Part shown: piece by piece, positions 1-11,071 of the stretch | Numbering within the stretch: position 1 is the stretch's first letter | How the letters are laid out: the number at the start of each line of letters is the position of its first letter | From: Theocolax elegans | Taxonomy: Eukaryota > Arthropoda > Insecta > Hymenoptera > Cerocephalidae | Assembly (NCBI GenBank): GCA_026168455.1 | Contig: CM047426.1 | Span: forward strand, 68,604,475 to 68,668,474 | Length of the DNA stretch: 64,000 nucleotides | Direction of reading: 5' to 3' | Notes under the pieces: model-generated | The model's database searches: none | What the model was told of the DNA's origin: nothing | The model's input: the letters and a program-made list of their open reading frames with translations, nothing else | Made by a program: the position numbers and the translations under genes

Positions 1-540
1 CGAAAAGACCCGTAATCGACGCTTCACGCACTCCCGATTTAGTGTTTAATAAAATAAATAATATGGTCGGCGCACAGTCCACTTACCGCACGCGAGCCTC
101 AACTTCTTCTCCTTGTCTCATAATATATCCCTCTACGATACTCCTCCGACTGACATTAACTCAATTTTCCTCAAGATCTTAACAAAGCTTTCTTTTCAAA
201 ATACGGACAATTACTCCTCGGAAAATCCAGCAATATCTCAGTAATCGTATTAAATCCTCCTTGATAATTTTCTCTACAATATTCTATTCAATAGTTAGAT
301 TTTATAGATATATATGCTTTACTATTCACAGCTCGGCAGATACTACTTATTTCCGGCTTCTTGCCGGTTTCATCCCTTTAATTGCTGATTCGCGGCGCTA
401 GTTTCCCTCATTTCCGTCATTTTAAACTATTTATCTATTGACTACGTCATTAAGTTACTACCTAGCCCTCGACGCTACTGCCACCTATTACGGAGTTCGC
501 AGTGTTAGATTAATACCGGCCGACTCGGATTTATCGAGTA
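1..540. other. AT-rich sequence without a gene
   Basis: No reading frame, repeat or RNA gene is recognisable here. The sequence is AT-rich and grades into the CpG-rich block that starts near 545. Confidence 0.5.
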
Positions 541-544
541 TCTA

Positions 545-966
545 GTGTAAAACGGCGTGCGCCTCCACTAATGCAAGACTCGTTATCTCCGTCTCTCTTT
601 CGCACGTAAGTATACGATGTCTCGATTCCCGTCTCCCCGCGCCGGCGCACTCTCTCGGTCAACCATATCGCGCGAGCGGGCGAGTTTACCCCCTCTCTAC
701 TGCCACCTGTATGCATGCGCGCAGTATCGGCATGCCGCGCGTGCTTCTCGCTGTCTCTCTCACGTTCGTGCGCATTGGAGAGAGAGAGAGAGGTGTTTTG
801 TTGTTTATACGGTGACCTGGTGCGAACCGACGGTGCTGGTGTTAGTGGATTCGTGCGGGTATCGAGATCGGCGACTGAGCAGTCTTCTCCTGGAGTGAGG
901 CCATCGTCCATTACATTGGTTCTCTCGTCTCCGTCGTCGGCTTCCATCATCTTCAGGTGCGTGCAG
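545..966 (+). promoter_or_regulatory. CpG-rich block, candidate promoter and first exon
   Basis: The segment is far richer in CpG than its surroundings, contains a short (GA)n tract near 780-790, and ends in a strong splice donor (CAG followed by GTAAGTAT at 967). The short overlapping ORFs on both strands look like by-products of high GC. In insects such CpG-rich islands often mark promoters or first exons. The promoter assignment is inference; no TATA or initiator was identified with confidence. Confidence 0.3.
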
Positions 967-1740
967 GTAAGTATACTTTCCATCACATGTAAAACATAAG
1001 TAACCCAACCCATCCCATTAATATAATCCTCTTAATAATCCTCTTTAATACCGGTGACGAGAATGGCTCGGGTTAAGTTATTTATTATCAATTTATTTGT
1101 TCACTTGCTAATGTTTACCTTTTCCTAACCTCTCCCTGTCACATGCTAAACATGATATTAACACTACCCTATTATCTTACTTTCCTTTATTTATTATCTC
1201 TTTTCCTCCTATTAACGTCAATCATTTCCTTACAACTAAATTTAACAATATCTAATTTAATATTAACATAGTCTTCTAATTTTCAGGTTTTGACATGGAC
1301 AGGGAGGACTTCAATTAGTGTACTCGGTTCCAGTGCAGGAGTGTGTCTCTCTACCAGGGAGGAGGAGTCTACGTTATAAGGTGAATTAATTTCCAATGAG
1401 TTATTACTATTCGATACATATTTCATTCTTTGTTTATAATTTACAGGTGTTCGTCCCAAGGCGCATTCGACTCCTCAGGACCAGTCAATGGGACTTCTTC
1501 GCTTCATCGGTACAAGGAGTCTAGGAAAGGTGAGCACGAGTGATGTATAAGCATTGCTCGTGCTCAAGTGAGTAATATTAGCTTTTTTTTTATTGAATAT
1601 TATTTATTTTCTTATTTATATGTCTGAATTTTATCCGCATTAATCCTTATTTATCTTTTCCAGGTATGGACAACGTTCCCACCTTTCCTTTCCTTATCCA
1701 ACAATTCCCTTCTTTTATTTTAATGATAATAATAATTTAT
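900..1740 (+). ncRNA. Candidate spliced non-coding or 5'-UTR transcript, four exons
   Basis: Consecutive, well-formed splice signals on the plus strand define exon 1 ending at 966, exon 2 at 1287-1380, exon 3 at 1447-1529 and exon 4 starting at 1664. Donors are G|GTAAGT, AG|GTGAAT and AG|GTGAGC. Acceptors are TTTTCAG, TTTACAG and TTTTCCAG, each preceded by a pyrimidine-rich stretch. Introns are about 320, 66 and 134 bp. The exons contain stops in the frames checked, so this would be a UTR or a long non-coding RNA. The downstream part of any host gene would be interrupted by the Copia element. RNA evidence is lacking. Confidence 0.35.
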
Positions 1741-2122
1741 TTATAATAAACTGAGGTACTACCTCACAACGTAATAATAATTATTAAAATGTTTTAAAAG
1801 TTACATTCATCGGTACAGCTGGTCTGCTGATGTGTTGCAGGCGTCGTACTTTCTCGCAGTGCATTAGTGGGGATGTGGTTGATTACACTTTGTGTTCAAG
1901 TGCTAGTTGGCTACATTCGCTGATGGTTTAACAGCTTTGTGTTCAAGAGGTTGAACCATCAGCTGATTGCGATACATGTTTTCAGATATGGATCACCTAT
2001 AGGGAGATCAGATTCGAGTGGTATCTGAGGCAATCAAGGCTAGGCGCGATAAAGGGGAAGTACTGACCATCCCGGTCAAAAACCAGCTAATTACTTATCC
2101 CTCTACCGAATTAGGCAATTAA
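1741..2122. other. Upstream flank of the Copia element, no 5' LTR seen
   Basis: No copy of the 3' LTR (5719-5950) can be found here or anywhere upstream, so the Copia element appears 5'-truncated. The stretch holds no convincing ORF. A near-inverted pair (GATGGTTTAACAGC near 1923 and GTTGAACCATCAGC near 1950) forms a possible hairpin. Confidence 0.4.
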
Positions 2123-2167
2123 GGAAATTCTGAAACAATTAAGTGGGATTTGAATGATGCGATAAAG

Positions 2168-3373
2168 ATGGGTATTACAAGCGATGAGTTAAACGATGAC
2201 GCGTTTGCGGTCGACCTGAGAGACGTGGACGTGAAGGGTGAAGAGATGAGCAGAGATATTGAATGCGAAACGGACTCTGAGATAAGCGATAAACGAGATT
2301 CGATAATAAACGAGAAGCGAAATTTCAGAGAAGGAAATGTGTTGAATAAAAATGCGCCGTTGATTATTGCTGATGAAAAATGTAACATAAGCATGCGAAT
2401 TGAAAACAAAACTAAATTGCCTAATATTAAAAGAGATGATTTCTCAGATGAGATGGGAATTGTGATGGACCGAGTCATTCAAGTTATTGAGGAAAAATTG
2501 CAACCAGTTGAAAATCTGATGATCCGGGTAGACAGTGCAGTCACGGACATACATGTTTTCTTTGACTCAATGACGGGACGTGATATATCCCAACAGAACC
2601 ATCTGAGAGAGAACATTGATGAGATGCGTAACCTCAACGATGAGATGCGACGAATGTGTTCGGAGATGAAAGGATGCATTCGCGAAGGACGAGAGGTGTT
2701 AAGGGAAATGAAAGAGGTAAGAGATGAGTTTTATGATAATAATGAAAATGATTTTGAAGAAATTGCACATAATTCGACGGAAAATTCGGGTTATGACGTT
2801 ATATCGAAAGCGGATATAATAAAATTAATTAGATCAGAAGTAGAGAAAGAAAATAATTCGGAAACTAAAACTTTTAACAAATCGAATGACATGAGTGAGT
2901 TTAAAGACGCGATTAAATTACTAAATGTGAAAGATTCAAGTACAAAGAGAAATTATAAATTATCGGTACAAATGAAATACGATCTGTTTATTGATTACTT
3001 TACTTCGGAATTAATTGCCTTGGATTTACTGTATATTATTGATGAAGACTCTGTAAAACGAGACGCGACGGATAGAGAAATGCTAACGCGAGATGAGTTC
3101 AAAGTCAGAGATATTTTAATAAATCATATTGATCAAAATTATCATGCCAAATTAATTGATATTAAAGATCCGAAAGAGATGCTGGAAAAAATTAAGGAAA
3201 TTAAGAGATATGAATGTGGTTTATCGTCTGTTAACTTAAGAAAACAGTTATATTCTTTGGTGTTCAATCGTAATGGGAGAGTGTCAGTTTTCGTAGACAA
3301 ATTTGACGAGATAATAAGAACACATAGCAGTTTGCTGAATCTGAGATCCGTGGTGTATTTTATAATGCAATAG
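2168..3373 (+). CDS. Copia Gag (capsid region)
   Basis: Retrotransposon Gag builds the cytoplasmic particle that packages the element RNA. The open frame begins after a stop at 2120-2122; the first in-frame ATG is at 2168. The first half is very acidic and Lys/Glu-rich with probable coiled coil. The last 130 residues resemble the Copia Gag core: VRDILINHIDQ, a Lys-Glu-Met motif, and KQLYSLVFN followed by VDKFDEII. The frame closes at 3373, and the zinc-knuckle part resumes in another frame 8 bp later, so Gag is broken. Confidence 0.75.
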   Translation: MGITSDELNDDAFAVDLRDVDVKGEEMSRDIECETDSEISDKRDSIINEKRNFREGNVLNKNAPLIIADEKCNISMRIENKTKLPNIKRDDFSDEMGIVMDRVIQVIEEKLQPVENLMIRVDSAVTDIHVFFDSMTGRDISQQNHLRENIDEMRNLNDEMRRMCSEMKGCIREGREVLREMKEVRDEFYDNNENDFEEIAHNSTENSGYDVISKADIIKLIRSEVEKENNSETKTFNKSNDMSEFKDAIKLLNVKDSSTKRNYKLSVQMKYDLFIDYFTSELIALDLLYIIDEDSVKRDATDREMLTRDEFKVRDILINHIDQNYHAKLIDIKDPKEMLEKIKEIKRYECGLSSVNLRKQLYSLVFNRNGRVSVFVDKFDEIIRTHSSLLNLRSVVYFIMQ

Positions 3374-3381
3374 TAAGAGAA

Positions 3382-3762
3382 GTGCCACAGATTCACAAAC
3401 TTAATTTTGTAAACAAAAACGCGACGGGTAAGGATCTAAACTATAATCAATTAAAAACGTTTCTTTTACAGCATGAAGCGATGAGCAAGGGAAGTGGAAG
3501 TGCGACAGCAAGCACCAGTGTGGAGCCCAGAGCAGCTCTGGCTACCACACAAATGGAAGGGATGCGCTGTTATGAGTGCCATGCGAACGGGCACATCAGC
3601 CGAGATTATCCCAGGAAAACTTCAGGGGAAAAACTATGCTACAATTGTAGACAATTTACACGGGACCACAAGGCTGAGAACTGCCCGAATCCTAGCACGA
3701 GAGATGTGAGTAACGAGAGACGTGGAAGAGGACGCGGTTTTATAAGGTATGCGAGATTTTAA
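3382..3762 (+). CDS. Copia Gag C-terminus with degenerate zinc knuckle
   Basis: This is the frame-shifted continuation of Gag. It contains a CCHC-type nucleocapsid knuckle starting CYECHANGHISRDY, in which the last cysteine of the CX2CX4HX4C pattern is a tyrosine, followed by a second cysteine pair (CYNC...HKAENC). A basic, Arg/Gly-rich tail follows. The family function is RNA binding during packaging; the substituted ligand suggests decay. Confidence 0.7.
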   Translation: MPQIHKLNFVNKNATGKDLNYNQLKTFLLQHEAMSKGSGSATASTSVEPRAALATTQMEGMRCYECHANGHISRDYPRKTSGEKLCYNCRQFTRDHKAENCPNPSTRDVSNERRGRGRGFIRYARF

Positions 3763-4696
3763 AGATAATAGAACTTTTGGTTACAAAAGACATTTTGGAA
3801 GTGATGGGAGAAATGTTAGAGATGCGAAAAGACAAAAACTTATAATAAATCGGGGAAAATTCAATTCATATAAACCTAAAGGTAGAGGGGCAAGTAATTT
3901 GCTAAATTCGTCCAGAAGCAAGGAACTGAAAGCAGGTAAAATTTTAAATACTTTAATTGATGAAACAAATATTACGAATGTGAGATATGAACCTAGTAGT
4001 CGGAAACTTTTAGCAAAATTTTTAGTTGACTCGGGAGCAACGGAGCATCTCACCAACTCTAGGCTAATTTTTACGAGATTTGATAATAAAGAAAACCTTA
4101 TAAGATGCGCAAATAAAAATCCAGAGGCGAGCTTAAAATCGGAGGGAGCGGGATGCGTAGGTATTAAAACGGGAGATAATAGAATTTTAACCTTAAATAA
4201 TGTAATTTGCGCGGAATCACTGTCGGAAAATTTGCTATCCTTAAGAAAATTTGTAGACAAGGGACTAGGTATTTATTTGGATAACAAGAGAGTAGATATA
4301 TTTGATCCTATTTCGAATAAAACCTTTCTAACTGGAATATCCGAGAAACCACACTGGTTGATTGAAGTAGAAATAGAAAAGCGAAGCGATACTTTAAAAT
4401 CTAGTTCTGAAAAATTCAATTGCACACCAATTGCCTACCTTCTGACCCGAAGTAAAATTAAACAGACTTCTGATGTAAAATTAAATGAAATCCATGAAAT
4501 CGAATCCCAGTCAGAAATTAAGAATGAAAGTGACGTGTTGAAAGTCGGTCCAAACTTTGAAACAACAGTGACAGTTAGAAAACTTCATAACCCTAACGAA
4601 ATAACTGTAAACACTGATGAAAAAATGAGATGTGAAAAGGGAATTAATTGCGACACAGATTTATCTGCCCAATCAAATAAGTCAATGTTATGTTAA
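3749..4696 (+). CDS. Copia aspartic protease and pre-integrase region
   Basis: The Copia-type protease active site FLVDSGATEHL sits near residue 92 of the 315-aa frame, and the usual downstream block ending ENLLSLRKFVDKG follows. The next part (IYLDNKRVDIFDP) matches the GAG-pre-integrase segment, but no integrase HHCC or DDE core follows. The frame ends in low-complexity polar sequence and overlaps the RT remnant by 7 bp. The N-terminal 60 residues are basic and probably belong to the end of Gag. An internal deletion is the simplest explanation. Confidence 0.8.
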   Translation: MRDFKDNRTFGYKRHFGSDGRNVRDAKRQKLIINRGKFNSYKPKGRGASNLLNSSRSKELKAGKILNTLIDETNITNVRYEPSSRKLLAKFLVDSGATEHLTNSRLIFTRFDNKENLIRCANKNPEASLKSEGAGCVGIKTGDNRILTLNNVICAESLSENLLSLRKFVDKGLGIYLDNKRVDIFDPISNKTFLTGISEKPHWLIEVEIEKRSDTLKSSSEKFNCTPIAYLLTRSKIKQTSDVKLNEIHEIESQSEIKNESDVLKVGPNFETTVTVRKLHNPNEITVNTDEKMRCEKGINCDTDLSAQSNKSMLC

Positions 4697-5268
4697 GCGA
4701 GGTGAAAACTAAATTAAAATCAGAATTTGAAATGACTGATCTGGGAGAAACGAAGTGCTTTCTAGGAATTAAGATTATACGGGATAGAGTGAATAAAACG
4801 TTGACATTGTCACAAGAAAGCTATATATTAAAATTGTTACAGAGATTTGGGTTTGGTGAGATGCATCCGCAAAGGACTCCGATGATTACAAACCAGGTAG
4901 CAAATCGTAAGAGACGCGATCGCGAAGAGAATGAGACAGAATCGGAATACAAAAGTGACGAATTCAAACTGAATGTTCCCTATAGAGAAGCCGTGGGTTC
5001 ATTATTGTATCTAGCAAATATGACGCGTCCTGATATCACTTATGCAGTGAATATTGTCAGTAGGCATCAAATAAATCCGAATGAGGACGATTGGGAAATG
5101 ATAAAAAGGATTTTTAGATATTTAAAGGGAAGTGCGTCCTTGGGTCTAAAATATACTGGCAATACTGATGATATTCAAACCTATTCTGATGCAAGTTTTG
5201 CCGATTGTAGAAATAGTTTGACAACTAGTGGTTTTGTAATTAAATTATTTGGAGATGCGGTGTCTTGA
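4690..5268 (+). CDS. Copia reverse transcriptase C-terminus and RNase H start
   Basis: The frame opens with the segment that normally follows the YVDD active site (FEMTDLGETKCFLGIKI) and continues through the connection domain (AVGSLLYLANMTRPDI) to the first RNase H motif (TYSDASFADC). The RT palm with its catalytic aspartates is absent. The frame closes at 5268 through a frameshift; the rest of RNase H is readable downstream. Confidence 0.85.
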   Translation: MLSEVKTKLKSEFEMTDLGETKCFLGIKIIRDRVNKTLTLSQESYILKLLQRFGFGEMHPQRTPMITNQVANRKRRDREENETESEYKSDEFKLNVPYREAVGSLLYLANMTRPDITYAVNIVSRHQINPNEDDWEMIKRIFRYLKGSASLGLKYTGNTDDIQTYSDASFADCRNSLTTSGFVIKLFGDAVS

Positions 5269-5289
5269 AAGACACACAAGTAATTACAT

Positions 5290-5631
5290 GTCGCATTATC
5301 TAACTGTCAAGCTGAGTATATAGCAATGAGCGAGGCGTGTCAATATAAAATTTCGTTGTCAAATGCTCTCAAATTGATTCTAATTGATGACTTCAAACCT
5401 ATGATTCTGTGGTGCGACAATTAGGCGGCTAGTGCAGCCACCCAAATAACAGGTAGTAATAAGTTGCTACATATGATTGAAATTAAAGAACATTATGTGA
5501 GAGAATGTGTTAAAATGGGTTTTGTTAAAGTGATGTGGGTTAAGTCAAAAGAGCAGCTTGCTGATATATTTACGAAGCCGTTGGCTTTTGGTTTACATAA
5601 TAAACTAACCTTCAAGATAATGAATGGATAA
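5290..5631 (+). pseudogene. Copia RNase H C-terminus, broken
   Basis: Readable Copia RNase H sequence continues with the Glu motif (AEYIAMSEA), the Asp motif (LWCDN) and the conserved end (VKSKEQLADIFTKPL), stopping at 5629-5631. It has no start codon. An in-frame TAG directly after WCDN lies where the family usually has glutamine, so a C-to-T change probably produced it. Confidence 0.8.
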
Positions 5632-5718
5632 AGAGATGCGTATATATTATGCTTAATATGTGTGATTTGTATTTCTTTTAGGAAACAGTAAGTGATTGCA
5701 GGTCCGATCGGGAGGGAG

Positions 5719-5950
5719 TGTTGGAATTGCGATCGGCCCTTCTGTCGATCCCCCCCCCCACCACCTTAAGACAATAGAAGAGCACGGTGTCCGTCGGAGG
5801 ACTTACTCTCTGCTCGGCTGCCGATCCGTGCAGGTCAAATACGGTGCACCCGCGAACTATTTTTACAGACTATAATTTCATATATATATAATAAATATTT
5901 AAGTGAAGTGAATTAGTGTGACGAGTTTTATTGCTGCCTTCACCCAATCA
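5719..5950 (+). repeat. Copia 3' LTR
   Basis: A purine-rich tract (GGGAGGGAG) directly precedes TGTTGGAATTGCG, the expected start of an LTR. The end is placed at CACCCAATCA (5950) because LTRs end in CA. Without a second copy the right boundary is approximate. It contains a C-run near 5750 and an AATAAA-like signal near 5890. Confidence 0.65.
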
Positions 5951-5961
5951 TCCATCAATTA

Positions 5962-6510
5962 AATTTTTAGAATATTTTTACAAAATTCAAATTTTGTACC
6001 TGCTATACACTTAAAATGTTTATTAATAATATGCCTCTACCCCGTCCTCAAGCTGTCAATAATTTAAATAATTGTAATTAAACAAAGATTGTACCCAACA
6101 CTGAGTGTCGGCATAATACAATGTATTTGAAAGTATAGGAGGTGCGAGCGGCAGACGGCTCGAATCGTTGCTCGCACCTCCTATAGAATCCGTCGCTTTA
6201 GACTGAGAGAAGTTATGTTCCCAATCCGTATTTTTCAAATTTATAGAATATTTTAATAGAATTTCAACGCTTTTACTTGTTATACACTTTAAATGTTTAT
6301 GAACAATATGCCTCTACCCCTGCCTCAAGCTGTCAATAATTTAAATAATTGTAATTAAAGAAATATTGTATCCAACATTGGGTGTCGGCATAATACAATG
6401 TATTTGAAAGTATAGAAGGTGCGAGCTGCTGACGGTCCGAATCGTTGCTCGCACCTCCTATAGAATCCGTCGCTGTAGACTGAGAGAGGTTATGATTGAA
6501 TTATTTTTCT
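5962..6510. repeat. Tandem duplication of a 275-bp unit with a GC-rich hairpin
   Basis: Two copies offset by about 276 bp (from 5962 and 6238) share almost all their sequence, and a third copy seems to begin near 6510 before being cut by the (TA)n tract and palindrome. Each copy holds a stem whose right arm is GCTCGCACCTCCTAT, paired with its complement across a loop of about 20 nt. Copy 1 (about 6136-6184) is perfect; copy 2 has mismatches in the left arm only. A 60-codon ORF on the minus strand is probably incidental. Confidence 0.7.
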
Positions 6511-6518
6511 AATTTTTA

Positions 6519-6556
<38 letters not shown>

Positions 6557-6561
<5 letters not shown>

Positions 6562-7555
6562 TTATTCCACGTGAAGTGGTCCGATCAAAATTTTAAAATG
6601 CACCAAATTTTGGGTACACTTTGCAAATGTTTTTCAGAATACAGAAAAAAATTTTTAGGTACTGGAATCTATTTGCACAAAAGTTATTCTAACCTCAAAA
6701 AGTGAATTTTTCCATATTTTTTTCAACACCAGCTGGGTTTACCGCTATATAACTCAAAATCTATCAACTTTTACTATAGAACATTATATGTAACATTCGT
6801 TGCTAATTATATCTAGAATTTATTCTTCTGGGTTAGAATTTCTAATCTCAAGGTCAATGTTACATAAACTACATGTCAATATTCAACTTGAAAAAAGTGC
6901 AAGTGCGCCACCTTTGATTTTTTCATCCAAAAGTCTGAAAGAAAGCTTGGAGCAATACCTTTCAAATGGTCTGTAGCATTTTTATGGCCTCCAATTCTGT
7001 AAAAAGTTATGATAATTTAAAGAAAGACAAAAAATTCATAAAAATTAACATGGTAATTCCCATTTAAATTTTTAAAAAAATTTCGTGTTTCTTTAAATTG
7101 TCATAACTTTTTACAGAATTGGAGGCCATAAAAATGCTACAGACCATTTGAAAGGTATTGCTCCAAGCTTTCTTTTAGACTTTTAAATGAAAAAATCAAA
7201 GGTGGCGCACTTGCACTTTTTTCAAGTTGAATATTGACATGTAGTTTATGTAACATTGACCTTGAGATTAGAAATTCTAACCCAGAAGAATAAATTCTAG
7301 ATATAATTAGCAACGAATGTTACATATAATGTTCTATAGTAAAAGTTGATAGATTTTGAGTTATATAGCGGTAAACCCAGCTGGTGTTGAAAAAAATATG
7401 GAAAAATTCACTTTTTGAGGTTAGAATAACTTTTGAGCAAATAGATTCCAGTACCTAAAAATTTTTTTCTGTATTCTGAAAAACATTTGCAGAGTGTACC
7501 CAAAATTTGGTGCACTTTAAAATTTTGATCGGACCACTTCACGTGGAATACCCCA
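6557..7555. mobile_element. Long-palindrome (foldback) element in (TA)n
   Basis: The two arms are inverted copies of each other over almost their whole length (about 500 bp each, centre near 7055). The left end reads GAGTTATTCCACGTGAAGTGG and the right end is its complement, followed by CCCAT. The element is flanked on both sides by (TA)n. It has no ORF of its own and is therefore non-autonomous. Ends and internal words resemble the palindrome at 28,485. Confidence 0.8.
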
Positions 7556-7575
7556 TATATATATATATATATACA

Positions 7576-9076
7576 CTCGGCAATAGGGATTTATTATGCC
7601 CTACATAATAAATTTAGATTTGCCTCCCACCACTGTTTGGGGGTGGGCGTTCTGAAGTCAAATTGGTCAGCGAAGGACCATTTAGGTTCTTTACATTAAT
7701 AAATTAGTTTATAAACCTATTATGGAGATCTAAGATAATTCCCTGCATAACCTCAAATTCATTAGCTATTTATTTATCTTTGTACAGACTTGATGGTCTG
7801 AAAATTGAGAAAATTAAGTGAAGAACTTTTTTTGAAATTAACTTTATTTTTACGTAAATAATGTTTAAGAAATATATATTAATCACTTCTGGTAATTTTA
7901 TTTACTTTTTTAAACAAGATCTTGATTTATTCGCGAACAGTAACAATAGGTCTTCATATATACAAATATATACGCACAACTCTTACACTTTATATGAGAA
8001 CACAAGTATGATTTACACTTTATGAGGCAGCAATCGCCATTCTTTTTCATAAATTAGATATAAATTACGTAGGACAGTAATTCTTTAAATTATCAAAATT
8101 ACAGAGGCCAGAGTCGTCAAACACTACAGAACAGTTCTTAAGAGTTTAATTAGAGTTAAATTTAACATGTTTTTATTTACACGAGAATTATCGGAGGTTT
8201 TTATTGTTATAAATAAAATATTTAATTTTTTATAACTAGGCAAACGTAGTATTTATTAAATCACACTTGTGCAATGATAGCCTCATTGTTATAATTCGAA
8301 ATAAATAAGTAATTCATCCAGGTTGCGCTAATACATCTCTTGAGGACCTACATACCTATTTTACCTATATTTAACAAGAATATAAATTGACGTAATACAA
8401 TAATTTCCGAGAATTATGGGTTAAAAATGAATAATAAACATAATAAAAATAAACATGAATATATAATTATTGTACAAAATGTAAAAAGCATAATCTAAAA
8501 TATAAAACCTAATTTAATTAGGTAGTATGCTTAAACTATATACATACATGTATAAACTATGTATAAAAATCTGAGATTGTTAAGATTTCTCTGCACGAAA
8601 TATTCATTAAACCATTATTTATATATGTATAGGCAGTTCTTTGTCAAATCGAGAAGGAGACAAAATATTTTTAGTTTTCTGTAACATTTGAGAATGCCTT
8701 TTCCTACATGTTTTGGATAGAGTGGTCTAATTTTCTAGTTACCAAACATGGTAATTTGTACATTTTTTTTCTTAACTGTTAACCTTTTATAACTCAAAAT
8801 AGACTAATTCAATGTAAATACATAAAAGTTCTTACATGAAGTTTAAAAAAAATGACCAAGATCATTGAGTTTACCACAAATATGCAACTTTATAAAGAAA
8901 TTACTAAATTGTAAATAAGTGGTTTTACACTCGGTAAACGGACAACGACGACTTACAGCTATTTATCTGGGTATACGAAATTAATAATCGGTTTATTAAA
9001 AAACTTTAATTTTTCATAGATTTTAAAACATTTAATAATGATTTATATTTATAAAAATGCGTAATCATATATAAAT
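7576..9076. other. AT-rich sequence without a gene
   Basis: No ORF of note, no recognisable transposon. A short G/C stem (CCCACC and GGGTGGG, about 7626-7650) is the only local structure seen. Confidence 0.4.
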
Positions 9077-10490
9077 TGTGACAAGGTACTTTGTACCTGT
9101 CACTGTGTTAAGCGAGCGAGTTTAACCTAAGCTACTCTACCTACCCTCACAATACTAAGCACATATTTTATCTACATTAAAACATACCTAAACGCACCCC
9201 AGCCATCCCATGAACCCAACGCTAACCCCACTAGCACACAAGCAGCACAGCAAGATGATGGCTGATATACGATGAACCTGGTCTCACATCGTAGCTCTCT
9301 AGGAAGGTACATCAATGATCAGGAGAGGCATCTCATAACATCGTACTGCCTCCACGAGACGTACCAGGAATCAGTAGAATTATCTAGCAGCAAACCTTCA
9401 GCAACAACAAACACCAATATGGAACTTCCAGCAGCACCGAACAGCAGCATAGAATATTTCCCAACAGCTGTAATAATTAGTTAATTAGACGTTGTCTTAA
9501 TTAGAAGGACACAAGGAAGCATGTAGCTGTATGAACGTACTGGCAGTTACATGTAAGGAAAAGATTGGCAGATACAAGATATTCTAATACAATAAACACT
9601 CCCTCAGGAGTTAGTTATTACCTTTAGAAACAGCATGTAATCTTCGCATCAATTGTACAATCCCGATACTCCGCAGCAGCTGGCCTGACGCGTAACAGCT
9701 GATCGAGCGCCTTGAGAGCGATATAAAGCGAAGATTCGATATCGGCCATCCCGTAAACCTGTAACAAAGAGGACCTAATTAGCCGATAAGCAAGATAATA
9801 CGGAACCATATATAATTGTTACCTCGAGCACAGCATCGCCAAAAACAGCGTTCACCTCGCATCAAGCAGCAGCCAACAGGAGAAGCTTTCCTCGTCGTAT
9901 ACGTCGTATACGTTGCACAGCCGAGAACACTCACTGTATGATGCGCGCAGACGATGGCGGCCGACGAACGACTCGATACGAGAAGCTGCGCGCGCACGTC
10001 GGGCCCGACCAGCGAAGCAGCGAACGAGCCGAAGCTCGAGAGAGCTCTTCGGTACTTCATCGCGACAACGTTGACAACATTAGCTTGTGCGTGTATGTGT
10101 GTGAGGAAAGCAGCATTTCGAGCGGCAGCTCAGGAGACGATCTCCATACCGACAAGATTGGTGCACGCCTTCGCAGCAGGTGAACTGCATTTATTACGTC
10201 TTTCGTAAGTGTGCTTCCCATATCTCCCACTTCTCAACCTTTTTCCGTGCAGCAAACCGCCGCAGCTAGTACGCAGCCGAGCAGTCGTGTTATAAATTCG
10301 CCGCGATTTTACGCGGCTTGTGCCCAAACCCCTTTATCTATTATTATAATACATTATTACTATTTTTATCGATCGTTTATTTCGCCTTTGTCATCACGCT
10401 CTAATCCCCAGCGTGACCGATACAAAATGTATATAGTAAATAATTTTGTATGAATAGTCATGTATCGACTGAGCTTGTTAGGAACTAGCA
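9077..10490. other. Non-coding stretch with a 27-nt hairpin and a CpG-rich core
   Basis: At 9077 a near-perfect inverted repeat (GTGACAAGGTAC ... GTACCTGTCAC) recalls the hairpin that opens the solo LTR at 20,739, so this could be the start of an LTR. No matching end was found. The CpG-rich part (about 9830-10320) carries short overlapping ORFs on both strands and looks like another insect promoter-type block. No product is recognised. Confidence 0.3.
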
Positions 10491-10494
10491 GACG

Positions 10495-10556
10495 ACGGTT
10501 TCCTCTAGAAGGTGCGTTCACAGTTCGGCTCGACGATCACACGCACCTCCTACACT
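10495..10556. repeat. Third, diverged copy of the GGTGCG hairpin
   Basis: The arms AGGTGCG and CGCACCT enclose a loop with TTCGGCTCGACGATC. Arm sequence, loop words and the trailing CCTCCTA match the hairpin of the 6-kb tandem unit, suggesting a dispersed family. Confidence 0.4.
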
Positions 10557-11071
10557 CACAAACGGACTACGATTTCAAGTGGCACTTCTATTAGGTTATG
10601 TTAGGTTATGATATTACCATGTATTATATATTGTCAGTTATTCTACTGCATCATAATAAATATAAATTTTGTAATCAATATATGTATATATATTCAGGAT
10701 AAATAAAAAATTTGCAATTGTATTCAACGGCCTCTCTAGAAGTAGGTTTTCTTGTGGGTTATCAATAACTGTTTTGCTCAGTGCTTAATTTGATAGTGGT
10801 TAAAACATTGAATTAAACATACTAAATAGTTGAGATAATTGTGGTCATTGTGAGAAAATAAATAGTTTATTAATATTAGAAGATATTGAAAACTTTAACA
10901 ATTGAAACTCCATTTTAAAGTATACGAAGTATATATGTGTTAAAACGATGGCAATGAAAATTGAACTTTAGTTATAATCTATTATAAATCAAAATCAAAA
11001 TTTACAATAAATTGCAATGCAAATCAAAGTGTAGATTAAAAAGGACAATACCGACTGACATTTCGTTACCA
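10557..11071. other. AT-rich spacer
   Basis: No coding potential. A short TTAGGTTATG direct repeat lies near 10592-10612. Confidence 0.4.

Larger units (their letters stand above)
2123..5950 (+). mobile_element. Defective Ty1/Copia LTR retrotransposon
   Basis: The order Gag, nucleocapsid, aspartic protease, RT C-terminus, RNase H, polypurine tract and 3' LTR is that of a Copia element. The integrase and the catalytic half of RT are missing: the protease ORF runs straight into sequence lying just after the RT active site, at about 4690. There is no 5' LTR. Frames are broken between Gag and the zinc knuckle, before the protease and in RNase H. It is a dead copy. Confidence 0.9.

Noticed and set aside
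531..1013. 160-codon minus-strand ORF and overlapping plus-strand ORFs
   Set aside because: They overlap one another in a CpG-rich block with simple repeats and show no domain; high GC explains the lack of stops.
9077..10560. Second solo LTR
   Set aside because: Only the opening hairpin resembles the solo LTR; no matching end or target duplication was found.
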